In this document: positions 19,351-31,055 of the stretch, piece by piece
How positions within the stretch are numbered: the first letter of the stretch is position 1
Layout: every line of letters starts with the position of its first letter
Source: Alcanivoracaceae bacterium
Lineage (GTDB): Bacteria > Pseudomonadota > Gammaproteobacteria > Pseudomonadales > Alcanivoracaceae
Length of the DNA: 64,000 nucleotides
Assembly (NCBI GenBank): GCA_029210325.1
Contig: JARGPU010000001.1
Span: forward strand, 878,126-942,125
Reading direction: 5' to 3'
Made by a program: the position numbers and the translations under genes
Notes under the pieces: model-generated
Seen by the model: the letters and a program-made list of their open reading frames with translations, nothing else
What the model was told of the DNA's origin: nothing
Databases searched by the model: none

Positions 19351-20919
19351 TTATTGAAAAACTCTGTCCGGGTGAGCGAAGGTTATCACAAAGCTGGTGC
19401 CGATCGCGGTGTCAGCCAGATCAAGTTGGGCTTGATTGGATTCACATAATTCCCGGCAGACAAACAGCCCCAAACCAGTGCCCTGATGAGACGTAGTAAA
19501 AAACGGTTCAAACAGGTTAGGGAGTGCTTCTTCAGGTATGCCTGGGCCGTCATCAGAGACTTTCAGCCAGGGCAGGCCGGAGTCTTTCTGGATGCCGGCG
19601 CTGAGCTCCACATTGGCATCTTCGCCACCATGACGGAAAGCATTGCCGATCAGGTTGTCGATGATTTGCTCAAGCTGCCCCGGATCAAAGCGGATATGCA
19701 GATTGGCGGGAATGCTGGCGTGGATCTGTTGATCTGCTTTGCCCCGTTGAAGCCACTGTTTGCAGATACGGCCGATGAACTCGGATAACACAATCCGTTC
19801 TGCGGCACTGCTCTGTCGCCGTGACAGGTTCAGTACATCGTTGATGATGCCGTTCATGCGGGTAACATTGGTAGAAACGATATCCAGCAGTCGTCGATCG
19901 CCATCGTCCAGTTGTGCCTCAGCCAGTAGGCCGGTGGCGTGGCTGATAGCCGAAAGGGGATTGCGGATTTCGTGAGCAATAGTGGCGGACATGCGCCCCA
20001 ATGATGCCAATTTCAGCTGTTGCGCCTCCTGAGCGAGCTTGCGTTGATCTTCCAGAAAGGCCAGCGTCAGTGGCTGAACTTCATTCTCAAGCAGAGCGAA
20101 CCGGACCAGTACGGTGGCCCCGCCGGGTATCAGCTGGACTGCCGGGCGATGTTGCATTGGGTTGCTGTACCATTGGCGCAGCATTGAAATCAGCGCCGGC
20201 GGCAGCAGGCTGTTGATCAGTGTCCCTGTGCCGGACACCATTAGTGCTTCAGCTGCCTTGTTGGCTCGCACAATGCGCTGACTGCGATCAAATACGATAA
20301 TGCCGGTGCGCATACGCTGGATAATCTGCCAGTTCAGTTCTTCCAGCTGTTCAATTGCCTTATGACGGGTTTCTGCCAGCGCCTCGCTTAGCGCCAATCT
20401 CTGGGCAATCAGATGAATAATGATGGCGGTAACAAAGAAGGCGAAACCAAGCATGGCGGATTCAGTCAGGTGCCATGGATTACCGCGATTCAGCTGAATG
20501 GCAAACCAGAACTGTTCGAACATCACGGTCATGCTGGCCAGAGCTGCCACCAATAGGCCACCGCGGCCGGGAAGCAGAATACTGGCAGAGGCGACGGTGA
20601 CCATCAGCAGAACAGAGAGTGTGCTCTTGGTACCGCCACTGGCGTGGATAAGTAATGTCAGCAGCACGATATCGGCGATAATGGGCAGTAACGACGACCA
20701 GTTGGGAAAACGCCGACGCAGGGGCGACATCAATGCCGCGGAAACCAGAGTGATTATCAGATAAATCACTGCTGTGAAGATAAACAGGGCCGGCTGCCCC
20801 GTGTCGGTCATGACGCTGCTGGGAGCCAGATAAAATACCACTACCAGAATGACCGCCAATACCACCCGATAGGCAGCATAGACCCGAGCAGGGGTCCAAA
20901 AGGTATAACGGTCAGTCAT
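19351..20919 (-). CDS. pilS: Sensor histidine kinase PilS
   Basis: A 522-residue sensor kinase: about six N-terminal membrane segments (to ~190), a PAS-like linker with IVFDRSQRIVRANKAAEALM, the DHp phospho-acceptor motif IAHEIRNPLSAISH, and a HATPase domain (NLIGNAFRHG, DDGPGIP, GTGLGLFVCRELCE). It phosphorylates PilR and, in Pseudomonas, senses major pilin in the membrane. ATG 20919 starts the MTDRYTFWTPARVY segment; the frame is open upstream without homology. Its first eight bases overlap the end of the preceding small gene. Confidence 0.93.
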   Translation of the reverse strand: MTDRYTFWTPARVYAAYRVVLAVILVVVFYLAPSSVMTDTGQPALFIFTAVIYLIITLVSAALMSPLRRRFPNWSSLLPIIADIVLLTLLIHASGGTKSTLSVLLMVTVASASILLPGRGGLLVAALASMTVMFEQFWFAIQLNRGNPWHLTESAMLGFAFFVTAIIIHLIAQRLALSEALAETRHKAIEQLEELNWQIIQRMRTGIIVFDRSQRIVRANKAAEALMVSGTGTLINSLLPPALISMLRQWYSNPMQHRPAVQLIPGGATVLVRFALLENEVQPLTLAFLEDQRKLAQEAQQLKLASLGRMSATIAHEIRNPLSAISHATGLLAEAQLDDGDRRLLDIVSTNVTRMNGIINDVLNLSRRQSSAAERIVLSEFIGRICKQWLQRGKADQQIHASIPANLHIRFDPGQLEQIIDNLIGNAFRHGGEDANVELSAGIQKDSGLPWLKVSDDGPGIPEEALPNLFEPFFTTSHQGTGLGLFVCRELCESNQAQLDLADTAIGTSFVITFAHPDRVFQ

Positions 20920-21160
20920 GGTGCTTTTCCAGCCACTGCTGGCGATGATCCTCGCTGCAGAAGTGGTGTTCCTGCAGACGCACTGTTTGGCTTTCCGGGG
21001 TATGTACCTGACACCAGTCGCAGCGCACCATTTTCTGGCTCTGTGGGGGCTGATTATGTGTCTTCCCACCCTCACGCGGTGCGCCCAGCAGGGTTTGGCG
21101 CAGTACCCGCCAGACCAGCCAGATCAGGGCAGCAACAAGCAATAACCGTATTAGTCCCAT
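20912..21160 (-). CDS. PP0621-family small membrane protein with CxxC zinc-binding-like tail
   Basis: An 82-residue protein: one N-terminal membrane helix (LIRLLLVAALIWLVWRVL), a short polar linker, and a C-terminal CDWCQ...HHFCSEDH segment resembling a small zinc-binding knuckle. ATG 21160 is preceded by AGGAGG six bases upstream; a longer start at 21217 lacks support. It sits directly upstream of pilS with overlapping ends, a position it shares with Pseudomonas relatives. The function is unknown; coupling to pilS suggests membrane sensing but this is inference. Confidence 0.8.
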   Translation of the reverse strand: MGLIRLLLVAALIWLVWRVLRQTLLGAPREGGKTHNQPPQSQKMVRCDWCQVHTPESQTVRLQEHHFCSEDHRQQWLEKHHD

Positions 21161-21246
21161 CAAGTGCCTCCTCAGGTAACGCAGACAATGCGGGTTACAG
21201 AGTACAATCGCTACCACGGCAAGGAAATGACAAATGGAGTATCGGC

Positions 21247-22872
21247 ATGCGAGTGGTCATCGCCCAGCGTAATTTTCATGTGGGAGACATCGAGGGCAAT
21301 AGCCAGCGGGTCATTGCTGCCTGTGAGGAAGCACGGCGTCTATTGGGCGCCGATCTGGTGGTTTTTCCGGAGCTGTGTCTGACCGGCTATCCGCCGGAAG
21401 ACCTGTTGCTGCGGCCGAGTCTGAATACTCGTATTGAAGAAGCTCTGGGGCAGATCGCCGCAGCGGTCAATGTGCCGTTGGTGCTTGGCTATCCCGGTGT
21501 GCGCAATGGTCGGCGTTATAACGTGGCTGGTCTGCTGCGTCCGGGAGATGTTCGGCCACAACAGGAGTACTTCAAGCAGTGTTTGCCGAACTATCGGGTA
21601 TTCGACGAAAAACGCTACTTTCACACCGGTGATCAGCCGATGCTGATTGAAGTCGGTGGCCTGCAGATCGGTTTGACCGTGTGTGAGGATATCTGGCATA
21701 CCGGCCCGGCGGCGGCGGCCCGTGATGCTGGTGCCCAGCTACTGATCAATATTAACGCCTCGCCATTTCGCCGCGATAAGCATGATGAGCGGCTTGAGCA
21801 GGTCAGTGCCCGCGCTCGTGAAACCGGCTTGCCAGTGATCTATTGCAACCTGGTTGGTGGCCAGGACGAGCTGGTGTTTGATGGCGGCTCTTTTGCAGTC
21901 AACGCTGATGGCCACGTAGCTGTGCAGGGAGGGTTCTTCACAGAAGCCTTGGTGCCGGTAGATGTTCAAGCTGTGGTGCAGGGTGTGGAGCTGCAAGGCG
22001 AGCAACTTGCCGTGCCCAATCAGCTCGACAGTGTTTATCAGGCACTGGTGCTGGCGACGCGAGACTATATTGAAAAGAATGGTTTCCGTGGAGCGCTTCT
22101 TGGGTTGTCCGGCGGGATTGATTCGGCGCTTACGCTGATGGTAGCCGTGGATGCTCTTGGTGCAGATCGAGTCAATGCGGTGATGATGCCGTTTCGCTAT
22201 ACCTCGGAAATGAGTCTTGAGGATGCCGCGCTGCAAGCAAAGAATCTTGGTGTCGGTTATCAGGTGCTGGAGATTGAGTCGGCGGTGGATGCTTTTATGG
22301 GTATTTTGCGCGAGCCGTTCTCCGGCTTGCCGGCGGATGCCACGGAAGAAAACCTTCAGGCTCGATGCCGGGGTGTATTGCTGATGGCGCTATCCAACAA
22401 AACCGGGCAGTTAGTGCTGACTACCGGTAACAAGAGTGAAGTTGCTGTCGGTTACTCGACCCTTTATGGGGATATGGCCGGTGGTTTCGATGTATTGAAA
22501 GATGTACCGAAAACCTGGGTTTATCGGCTTTCTGAATATCGTAACCAGAAGGCCGGCGCAGACATTATTCCACGCCGGGTTATCGAGCGGCCGCCCTCGG
22601 CAGAGCTGGCGCCAGATCAGAAGGATCAGGACTCTCTTCCAGATTACGATCTGCTCGACACGGTTCTGGAGCTGTATGTTGAGCAGGATTACAGCGCCGA
22701 AGCGGTGATTCGAGCCGGTTACGATCGCGACACGGTGTATCGCATTGTGCGCATGGTGGATCGCAATGAGTATAAGCGCCGTCAGTCGCCGACCGGGCCA
22801 CGGGTGACCCGCCGGGCCTTTGGCAAGGACCGGCGTTACCCGATTACTAATGGTTGGCGGCCAGGAGACTGA
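21247..22872 (+). CDS. nadE: Glutamine-dependent NAD+ synthetase
   Basis: Makes NAD+ from deamido-NAD+ with glutamine as nitrogen donor. The N-terminal nitrilase-type glutaminase domain has the Glu-Lys-Cys triad (FPELCLTGYPP, FDEKRYF, LTVCEDIW); the C-terminal synthetase domain has the ATP pyrophosphatase loop GLSGGIDSAL and TGNKSEVAVGYSTLYGD. The length of 541 residues fits the two-domain form. ATG 21247 has GGAG seven bases upstream; upstream in-frame codons have no homology. It is divergent from the pilS operon and directly abuts the convergent methyltransferase gene. Confidence 0.95.
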   Translation: MRVVIAQRNFHVGDIEGNSQRVIAACEEARRLLGADLVVFPELCLTGYPPEDLLLRPSLNTRIEEALGQIAAAVNVPLVLGYPGVRNGRRYNVAGLLRPGDVRPQQEYFKQCLPNYRVFDEKRYFHTGDQPMLIEVGGLQIGLTVCEDIWHTGPAAAARDAGAQLLININASPFRRDKHDERLEQVSARARETGLPVIYCNLVGGQDELVFDGGSFAVNADGHVAVQGGFFTEALVPVDVQAVVQGVELQGEQLAVPNQLDSVYQALVLATRDYIEKNGFRGALLGLSGGIDSALTLMVAVDALGADRVNAVMMPFRYTSEMSLEDAALQAKNLGVGYQVLEIESAVDAFMGILREPFSGLPADATEENLQARCRGVLLMALSNKTGQLVLTTGNKSEVAVGYSTLYGDMAGGFDVLKDVPKTWVYRLSEYRNQKAGADIIPRRVIERPPSAELAPDQKDQDSLPDYDLLDTVLELYVEQDYSAEAVIRAGYDRDTVYRIVRMVDRNEYKRRQSPTGPRVTRRAFGKDRRYPITNGWRPGD

Positions 22873-23727
22873 TCAGGTTCTGGCTTCTATAACCCGGACA
22901 AATGGATTGCCACGGCTGCGGGGAATAGGCAGGCGGTCGTAGTAGTCTTTCGGGTTGTGCACGGTGGCTTGCTTGAAGCCGCAACCCAGGAAACACTCGG
23001 TTGCTTCCTGATCGCTGCCGAAATGGAAGCTGACTTCACTGCGTGAGGCGGCGCCCAGCATACCTCCCAGAGTTTTCATGGTGCGGTGCAGTGGATGGTC
23101 GTGAAACAGTGGGTAGTTGTCTGTCAGGTAAGTGCCACCGGCAAAGCTGGATAGTAGCGCTTGCAGGCGTTGCCAGAATGGACTGATGGACTCCAGTGAG
23201 AAGTAGTTTACCAACCCCTCGGTTATTACCAGCAATGGCTTGCTACGGTCGAAACATTTCTCCGCAATAGTCTCCATCGCATCAATGCCATCCACAGAAA
23301 AAATATTCAGCGGCACTACCCGGTGATGGTCATTCAGACAATGTTGCGAGGACAGTAGCCGGTGTTTACGCGCAGCCATATCGGGAAGGTCCGCCTCCAC
23401 ATAAGTCAGATCCGGATATTGCTGGCGGAATCGATAGCCACGCGGAGATAGGCCACAGGCGATTTCCAGAATCTGACTAACGCCGCGCTGCTCAATAGCT
23501 TCGCGCACCAGTTCATCAATCAGGTGGTGGCGTTGCAGCAAAAAGGTGCGGATATTGCCGCCGGCCATCTTGCCGCCCACATACTCGAAGGGCGCCAGCG
23601 CATGATAGAAAAAGCTGCCGCGACGGGTGTGAAACGCCGGCGCAGACAAACCATTGGCATACCAGACGTGACCGGTGTAAAGCGCGGTAAAGCTGATCGA
23701 TGAAGTGTCCTGACTGCGTGACGCCAT
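22873..23727 (-). CDS. Class I SAM-dependent methyltransferase, LCM/PPM1-like (COG3315 type)
   Basis: A 284-residue protein with SAM motif I (QILEIACGLSPRGYRF), an acidic motif II (LTYVEADLPDM) and LLVITEGLVNYFS. This pattern fits the leucine carboxyl methyltransferase-like family often labelled O-methyltransferase involved in polyketide biosynthesis, but there is no polyketide cluster nearby. The substrate is unknown. It is the last gene on the minus strand after the unknown membrane protein upstream (80-base gap), and its stop touches that of nadE. Confidence 0.8.
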   Translation of the reverse strand: MASRSQDTSSISFTALYTGHVWYANGLSAPAFHTRRGSFFYHALAPFEYVGGKMAGGNIRTFLLQRHHLIDELVREAIEQRGVSQILEIACGLSPRGYRFRQQYPDLTYVEADLPDMAARKHRLLSSQHCLNDHHRVVPLNIFSVDGIDAMETIAEKCFDRSKPLLVITEGLVNYFSLESISPFWQRLQALLSSFAGGTYLTDNYPLFHDHPLHRTMKTLGGMLGAASRSEVSFHFGSDQEATECFLGCGFKQATVHNPKDYYDRLPIPRSRGNPFVRVIEART

Positions 23728-23806
23728 GGTTTACCTATCTGATTAAAAGCAAAGACTGGATGATGCGGCCAGCCGGCAACCACTGCCGGGTCTGGCCGGG
23801 CCAAAA

Positions 23807-24631
23807 TTATTCACCGCTACCGCCTTCGTGGGCAGCTCGCAGCTCCAGCAGAATAAGTCTTGCATCGACATCTGCTTCGGCCTGAACGGCGGCATCAAAT
23901 TCAGCCTGACTGCTATTTTCGGCAATATTGCGTAGTGCTTCCATATCAAACTCCGGTGCCGGCTGATCCATAGGGATGTCCTGAACCGAGGCGACCATAG
24001 CGCGCAGTTCATGCATGGCCTTGCGAATATCCGGATCGCTGACACCGGTCAGTGCCAGGCTGAACTCTTCATCGCTGCCTTCCCCGGCAATCGCGAATAA
24101 GGCTTCGAGGTTTTCCTGTTCCTGTACAGACATGGGAGCGGAAGTATCCGCAGGCCAGAAAATGAACACTGCCGCCACTAACAGGGCGGCCGCCGCACCT
24201 GCAGCCAGTGGCCACCAGCTGCGCCGCCCTGGCTGTTGCGTAGCTTGCGCTACTTCAGGCGACACGCTGTCCGGCTGGGGCTGCTCAACTGGCTGTTCCG
24301 GATCCCCGGAGAACGACTGCATCACAGTGGCAAAGCTGAGATCTTGCTCGGCGGGCATCTCCGGGAAGTCAGTGAAGTCCGGTACGCCCTCACCGGTCAG
24401 GTCAGGCAGCGGCGGGTCAACTTCTACTCTGGCACCAGCTTTTTCCAGTGCCGCCAGATATTTGCGCGCCGCGGCCTCATCAAGGCTTTTTTTGATGGTG
24501 ACCGGGTTACCGCTGAATAGTCCGTCCAGACGATCAGCATCTTCAATGCGAAAAAGCTTGCCCAGGTTCTCTCGAACCGTGGCGCTGTCTTGGCCGGCCT
24601 GAATCTGTCCCCGGAAGATGATTTTGTGCAT
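23807..24631 (-). CDS. Uncharacterised single-span membrane protein with small N-terminal alpha/beta domain
   Basis: A 274-residue protein I cannot assign to a function. Residues 1-70 (HKIIFRGQI, a LFSGNPVTIKK core, AAARKYLAALEKAGARVEV) look like the small domain recurring at the N-terminus of several gammaproteobacterial membrane proteins. An acidic Pro/Gln-rich linker follows, then one membrane helix (LAAGAAAALLVAAVFIFW) and a helical acidic C-terminal domain. ATG 24631 has GGAG six bases upstream; ATG 24643 is the alternative. It lies 49 bases after holA on the same strand and may be its distal operon partner. Confidence 0.75.
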   Translation of the reverse strand: MHKIIFRGQIQAGQDSATVRENLGKLFRIEDADRLDGLFSGNPVTIKKSLDEAAARKYLAALEKAGARVEVDPPLPDLTGEGVPDFTDFPEMPAEQDLSFATVMQSFSGDPEQPVEQPQPDSVSPEVAQATQQPGRRSWWPLAAGAAAALLVAAVFIFWPADTSAPMSVQEQENLEALFAIAGEGSDEEFSLALTGVSDPDIRKAMHELRAMVASVQDIPMDQPAPEFDMEALRNIAENSSQAEFDAAVQAEADVDARLILLELRAAHEGGSGE

Positions 24632-24680
24632 GGCGAGCTCCATTTGCCTGATCTATGCAGGAAGTTACCACAGTTTTTGC

Positions 24681-25685
24681 CTACATCAGCTCGAAGATCG
24701 CAGGTAGCGGTTGGCCGGCCAACTTCAGAGTTAATGCCGTATTGCCGCTACGCGGGTCACCTGGGCGCATGCCCTTGATGCTTTGGTCAACGCGCGCAGC
24801 CAGAGCGAGGGCAGCGCCAATGGCGGGAAGGCCCAAACGAATGCCGTGACGTTCGGCTTCGGCGGCTTTTTGCTGGGGCAGCCTTTGGCTGCTGCCGTGG
24901 CCGCTGACAAAGGCTTCGTAAATGCGCGCCTCTCTGGCCAGCGCCCAGAGAATCTGTGCTTCATCCGTGCCTTCGGCGCGCAGGCCATCAAGGATTCGTA
25001 GCGCTCTGCCCGGGTCGCGGCTTAACGCATCGGTAAGATCGAAAATGGAATAACGACTGCAGTCGCCAACGCTCTGCTGTAGTTCGCCCACACTGACGGA
25101 CTGGTCGGGAAATAATAGCGCCAGTTTGTCGATCTCCTGTGCACAGGCAAGCAAGTTACCCTCGCTTAGCTCGCTGAGCAGGGCGATGGCATCGCGGTCT
25201 GCCTGCAGACCTCGCTGCTTGCAGCGCTGCTCAATCCACCCCGGCAGGCGGCCGGCATCAATCGGCCAGATGTCAGTTATGCCACCCACTTGATCGACGG
25301 CGCTGACCCATTTGCTGCCAACGTCACGCCGTCGATCAAGTTTGCTGGCGGTGATCAGCAGCATAATATCGTCCGGCGGATTATCGAGTAGCTGACAGAT
25401 CACCGCACTGCCGTCTTTGTCCGGCCGCTTTTCGCCCAGGCGTAGCTCAATCAGTTTTCGGCCACCGAACAGACCCATGCTCTGGGTTTCATTGCGTAGC
25501 TCATGCCAGTCAAAACGATCTATAACAGTAAAGGTTTGTCGATCGTCAAAGCCTTGTTCCCGTGCGCGCTGACGCAACATGTCAGCGCATTCGCCAAGCT
25601 GAAAGGGCTCATCACCGGCGATCAAATAGGCCGGTAGCAATGATTGCTGTAGATGTTTGTCTAGTTGCTCGGCGCGAATTTGCAT
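24681..25685 (-). CDS. holA: DNA polymerase III subunit delta HolA
   Basis: A 334-residue clamp-loader subunit that opens the beta clamp. The N-terminus LPAYLIAGDEPFQLGECADMLR, the FGGRKLIELRL strand, and the C-terminal helical domain (RAEGTDEAQILWALAREAR) match HolA. It starts 5 bases after the end of lptE, giving the conserved leuS-lptE-holA operon that joins tRNA charging, LPS export and replication genes. Confidence 0.93.
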   Translation of the reverse strand: MQIRAEQLDKHLQQSLLPAYLIAGDEPFQLGECADMLRQRAREQGFDDRQTFTVIDRFDWHELRNETQSMGLFGGRKLIELRLGEKRPDKDGSAVICQLLDNPPDDIMLLITASKLDRRRDVGSKWVSAVDQVGGITDIWPIDAGRLPGWIEQRCKQRGLQADRDAIALLSELSEGNLLACAQEIDKLALLFPDQSVSVGELQQSVGDCSRYSIFDLTDALSRDPGRALRILDGLRAEGTDEAQILWALAREARIYEAFVSGHGSSQRLPQQKAAEAERHGIRLGLPAIGAALALAARVDQSIKGMRPGDPRSGNTALTLKLAGQPLPAIFELM

Positions 25686-25690
25686 GGCGG

Positions 25691-26187
25691 TTAAAGGCCT
25701 TCGCTGGGGGCAGGCAGGCTTAGCAGGTTGCTCTCTGCGGAAAGTTGTCTCATCAGCAACTCGGCAGCATCACGACGCATAATTTCCCGAGTCAGCTGCT
25801 CCTCATCACTGGTGGCCAGTGCATTGGTGGGATCCACCTGATAAACCCTGGTCAGCACCACTTCACGACGTGCGGTGAGGGGCGGGCCTGCTGCATCGAT
25901 TAGCTGCCACTGAATTTCGTAGCGCAGTTCGACGCCCGCAGAGCGGCCCTGGGCATCTACCACCACTGTTCTTTTCCACCAGCGTTCCTGGCTGAGCTGC
26001 AGAGTGATCGGCGCGGCGTCTGCAACCATCACATCGCGCTTCAGCAGCGCCGACTCGATATCATAGCGAGTCCGTGCTTCGGCGCCGCGCAAGGCCAAAG
26101 TGTCGAACAGCAGTGGTGCCACTTCGCCACGAAACTGCCAGCCGCATGCGGACAGGGTCAGACTGAGAAGCACCACTAGTATCTTCA

Positions 26188-26188
<1 letters not shown>
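25691..26188 (-). CDS. lptE: LPS-assembly lipoprotein LptE
   Basis: A 165-residue outer-membrane lipoprotein that plugs the LptD barrel during LPS export. A signal peptide with lipobox (LTLSAC) is followed by GWQFRGEV, and family motifs include LRYEIQWQLID and REIMRRDAAELLMRQL. It starts one base inside the leuS stop (TAATG) and is followed by holA, as in Pseudomonas and E. coli. Confidence 0.92.
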
Positions 26189-28707
<2,519 letters not shown>

Positions 28708-28728
28708 TCAGATGGCGGCGGCAGGCAG

Positions 28729-29331
28729 ATGAACCTGGGCGCGCTGCTGGTGCTGGTGCTGGTCGCCGGGACGCTGCCGGCTATCGTGCGGCAGCTCTAC
28801 CCGCCTTTGCCTTTACGCAGCCCCAGAGAAGCCACGCCACGCTGCGTTGTGGTGTTGGGCGGCGGCATGGTGGGACGTGGCCGGCAGCGCCGTTCCTCTC
28901 GTATGGGCTTGTGCCGTTTGGCCCGCGCTATGCAGGAGTCGCGCCAGCACCAGTTGCCCTTGTTGATTAGTGGTGGTGGCCGGCCACTGGCCGAGGGCCA
29001 GGTCAGCGAGGCCAGATTACTGGCGGACGCCAGTGAGGGGTATGGGTTAACCATCTGGCTTGAGGAGCGTAGTCGCAATACCCGCGAGAACGCTCGCAAT
29101 AGTGCCGCGATGCTGCAGCGCAAGGGAATTGATCAGGTGTTGCTGGTGACCGACCGGGCCCATATGACCCGCGCTATGTTGTCGTTTCAGCGTGCCGGCA
29201 TTGAGGTAATAGCCGCGCCGGTGGAGAGATTGCCGTCCCCGCCATGGATGCCGTCTGCCGGGGCGTTATTGCTGTTGCCGGAAATCTGGTACGAGTGGCT
29301 GGCGCTGCTTTGGTATGAAATACGCCGTTAG
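28729..29331 (+). CDS. YdcF/SanA-like DUF218 envelope protein
   Basis: A 200-residue protein with an N-terminal membrane anchor (LGALLVLVLVAGTLPAIV), then a DUF218 domain: CVVVLGGGM, LPLLISGGG, EERSRNTRENARNSA and VLLVTDRAHMTRAM. DUF218 proteins such as ElyC and SanA act in cell-envelope biology, with no settled biochemical activity. The start is the first ATG in frame beyond the divergent leuS promoter region. Its stop overlaps the convergent transporter gene by four bases. Confidence 0.8.
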   Translation: MNLGALLVLVLVAGTLPAIVRQLYPPLPLRSPREATPRCVVVLGGGMVGRGRQRRSSRMGLCRLARAMQESRQHQLPLLISGGGRPLAEGQVSEARLLADASEGYGLTIWLEERSRNTRENARNSAAMLQRKGIDQVLLVTDRAHMTRAMLSFQRAGIEVIAAPVERLPSPPWMPSAGALLLLPEIWYEWLALLWYEIRR

Positions 29332-31055
29332 AGAGTGGTACCCGGATCTAGCTGCGCCAGTGCCGAGTAGTGACTCAGATAGATATTGCCACTCAGGTGC
29401 GCGACAAAATCCACCTTGCTAAGCGCATCCATCACCGGCCCCTTGATCTCGGACAGGTGAAGCATGATGCCGGCGTCCTGCAGTCGCTGGCTAAGCGATT
29501 CCAGACTTTCCAGAGCGCTGGCATCAATCAGATTGACGGCAGAGCATTGCAGCACCACATGTCGTGTTTCCGGGTTTTGCAAGGCTGACTTATAGATCGA
29601 GTCTTCCAGAAAGCGGGCATTAGCAAAGTACAGCGATTCATCAACCCGCACAGACAGCACAGTGGGACTGGTGATCACCTGATGACGATTAACATTGCGA
29701 AAATGCTCGGTGCCAGGAACCTGACCCACTACCGCAATATGCGGTGAGCTGGTGCGCCACAGGAACAGCAGCAAGGAAGCCGCCACGCCCATCACTACGC
29801 CCGCTTCAACACCGATGGTGAACACGCCCAACATGGTTAGCATCATGGCGCTGAAATCAATGCGCGAATATTGCCAGGTGCGGCGGATGATACCGAAGTC
29901 CACCAGTGACAGCACCGCGACGATAATGGTGGCGGCAAGAGTGGCGTTGGGCAGAAAGGTAAACCAGCCCGTCAGGAACAGGGTGGTCAGGCCGATGCCT
30001 ATGGCAGTGAATATGCCGGCCATGGGAGTGACAGCGCCGGCATCAAAGTTAACCACGGAGCGGGCGAAGCCGCCGGTGACCGGAAAGCCACCGGAAAGTG
30101 CCGAGCCAATATTGGCCGCGCCGAGACCGGCCAGTTCGTGATTCGGGTTGATTTGCTGGCGGCGTCGGGCTGCCAGTGTCTGGGCAACGGATACGGATTC
30201 GACGAAGCCGATCAAGCTGATCAGAAAGGCGGGCACCAACAGGGCCTGCCATAATCCCGCATCAAATTGTGGGATGCCCAGCTCTGGCAAACCACCGGGC
30301 ACATGACCGACTACACGAACCCCCTGCTGATCCAGATTCAGACGCGCTACCACCACGGTAGACAGAATCACCGCCAGGGCGGGGCCGGCGCGTGCCAGTA
30401 AATCCACCATCAGTGGCGGTAGCTTCAGTTTTTGTAGTAGCGGTTTGAGTTTTTTTCTCGACCAGAACAAAAAGGTTAGTGCGCTTAAACCAATAATCAG
30501 GGTGGGAATATGGGTGGCAGCCAATTGCGGAGCCAGCTGCGAGAAAATTTCAACCAGTGTATGACCGCCGGCGGAGACGCCGAGAATATGTTTGAGCTGG
30601 CTGGTGGCAATCAGGATGCCCGAGGCAGTAATAAACCCGGCGATCACCGGATGAGATAGCAGGTTGGCAATCCAACCCAAGCGCAGTACCGCCATGGCGG
30701 ACAACATAACGCCGGATAGCACAGCAAGAATTACTGCAGCAGCAAGGTACTGGTCGGTACCCGGTTCGGCCACCTTGCTGACCGCCGCCGCGGTCATCAA
30801 GGAGGCCACTGCCACCGGCCCCACCGCCAGAGTCCGGCTGGAGCCAAACAGGGCATAGCCGAGCAGTGGCAACATGCTGGCGTACAGGCCTACCTCTGCA
30901 GGCAGGCCGGCGAGCATGGCATAGGCCAGACTCTGGGGAATCAGCATGACGGTTACAATCAGCGCCGCCATGGCGTCGGAAATTACATCCGTACGCCGGT
31001 AGGTACTGAGCCACTCCAGGGCCGGGAGCAGGCGCTGCAGACGCAGATCAGCCAT
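29328..31055 (-). CDS. SulP-family anion transporter with STAS domain
   Basis: A 575-residue permease: about 12 membrane segments with the SulP signature IPQSLAYAMLAGLPAEVGLYASMLP near the start, SSRTLAVGPVAVASL, and a C-terminal cytoplasmic STAS domain (VRVDESLYFANARFLEDSI, LIDASALESLESL). SulP proteins move sulfate, bicarbonate or related anions. Its start overlaps the end of the DUF442 gene by eight bases, so it is cotranscribed with the persulfide dioxygenase. That context suggests it exports sulfite or sulfate from sulfide detoxification, or imports sulfate; direction is inference. Confidence 0.85.
   Translation of the reverse strand: MADLRLQRLLPALEWLSTYRRTDVISDAMAALIVTVMLIPQSLAYAMLAGLPAEVGLYASMLPLLGYALFGSSRTLAVGPVAVASLMTAAAVSKVAEPGTDQYLAAAVILAVLSGVMLSAMAVLRLGWIANLLSHPVIAGFITASGILIATSQLKHILGVSAGGHTLVEIFSQLAPQLAATHIPTLIIGLSALTFLFWSRKKLKPLLQKLKLPPLMVDLLARAGPALAVILSTVVVARLNLDQQGVRVVGHVPGGLPELGIPQFDAGLWQALLVPAFLISLIGFVESVSVAQTLAARRRQQINPNHELAGLGAANIGSALSGGFPVTGGFARSVVNFDAGAVTPMAGIFTAIGIGLTTLFLTGWFTFLPNATLAATIIVAVLSLVDFGIIRRTWQYSRIDFSAMMLTMLGVFTIGVEAGVVMGVAASLLLFLWRTSSPHIAVVGQVPGTEHFRNVNRHQVITSPTVLSVRVDESLYFANARFLEDSIYKSALQNPETRHVVLQCSAVNLIDASALESLESLSQRLQDAGIMLHLSEIKGPVMDALSKVDFVAHLSGNIYLSHYSALAQLDPGTTL

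Noticed and set aside
22873-23727. Polyketide biosynthesis role for the methyltransferase.
   Set aside because: There are no polyketide synthase or tailoring genes nearby; the family label alone does not show the pathway.
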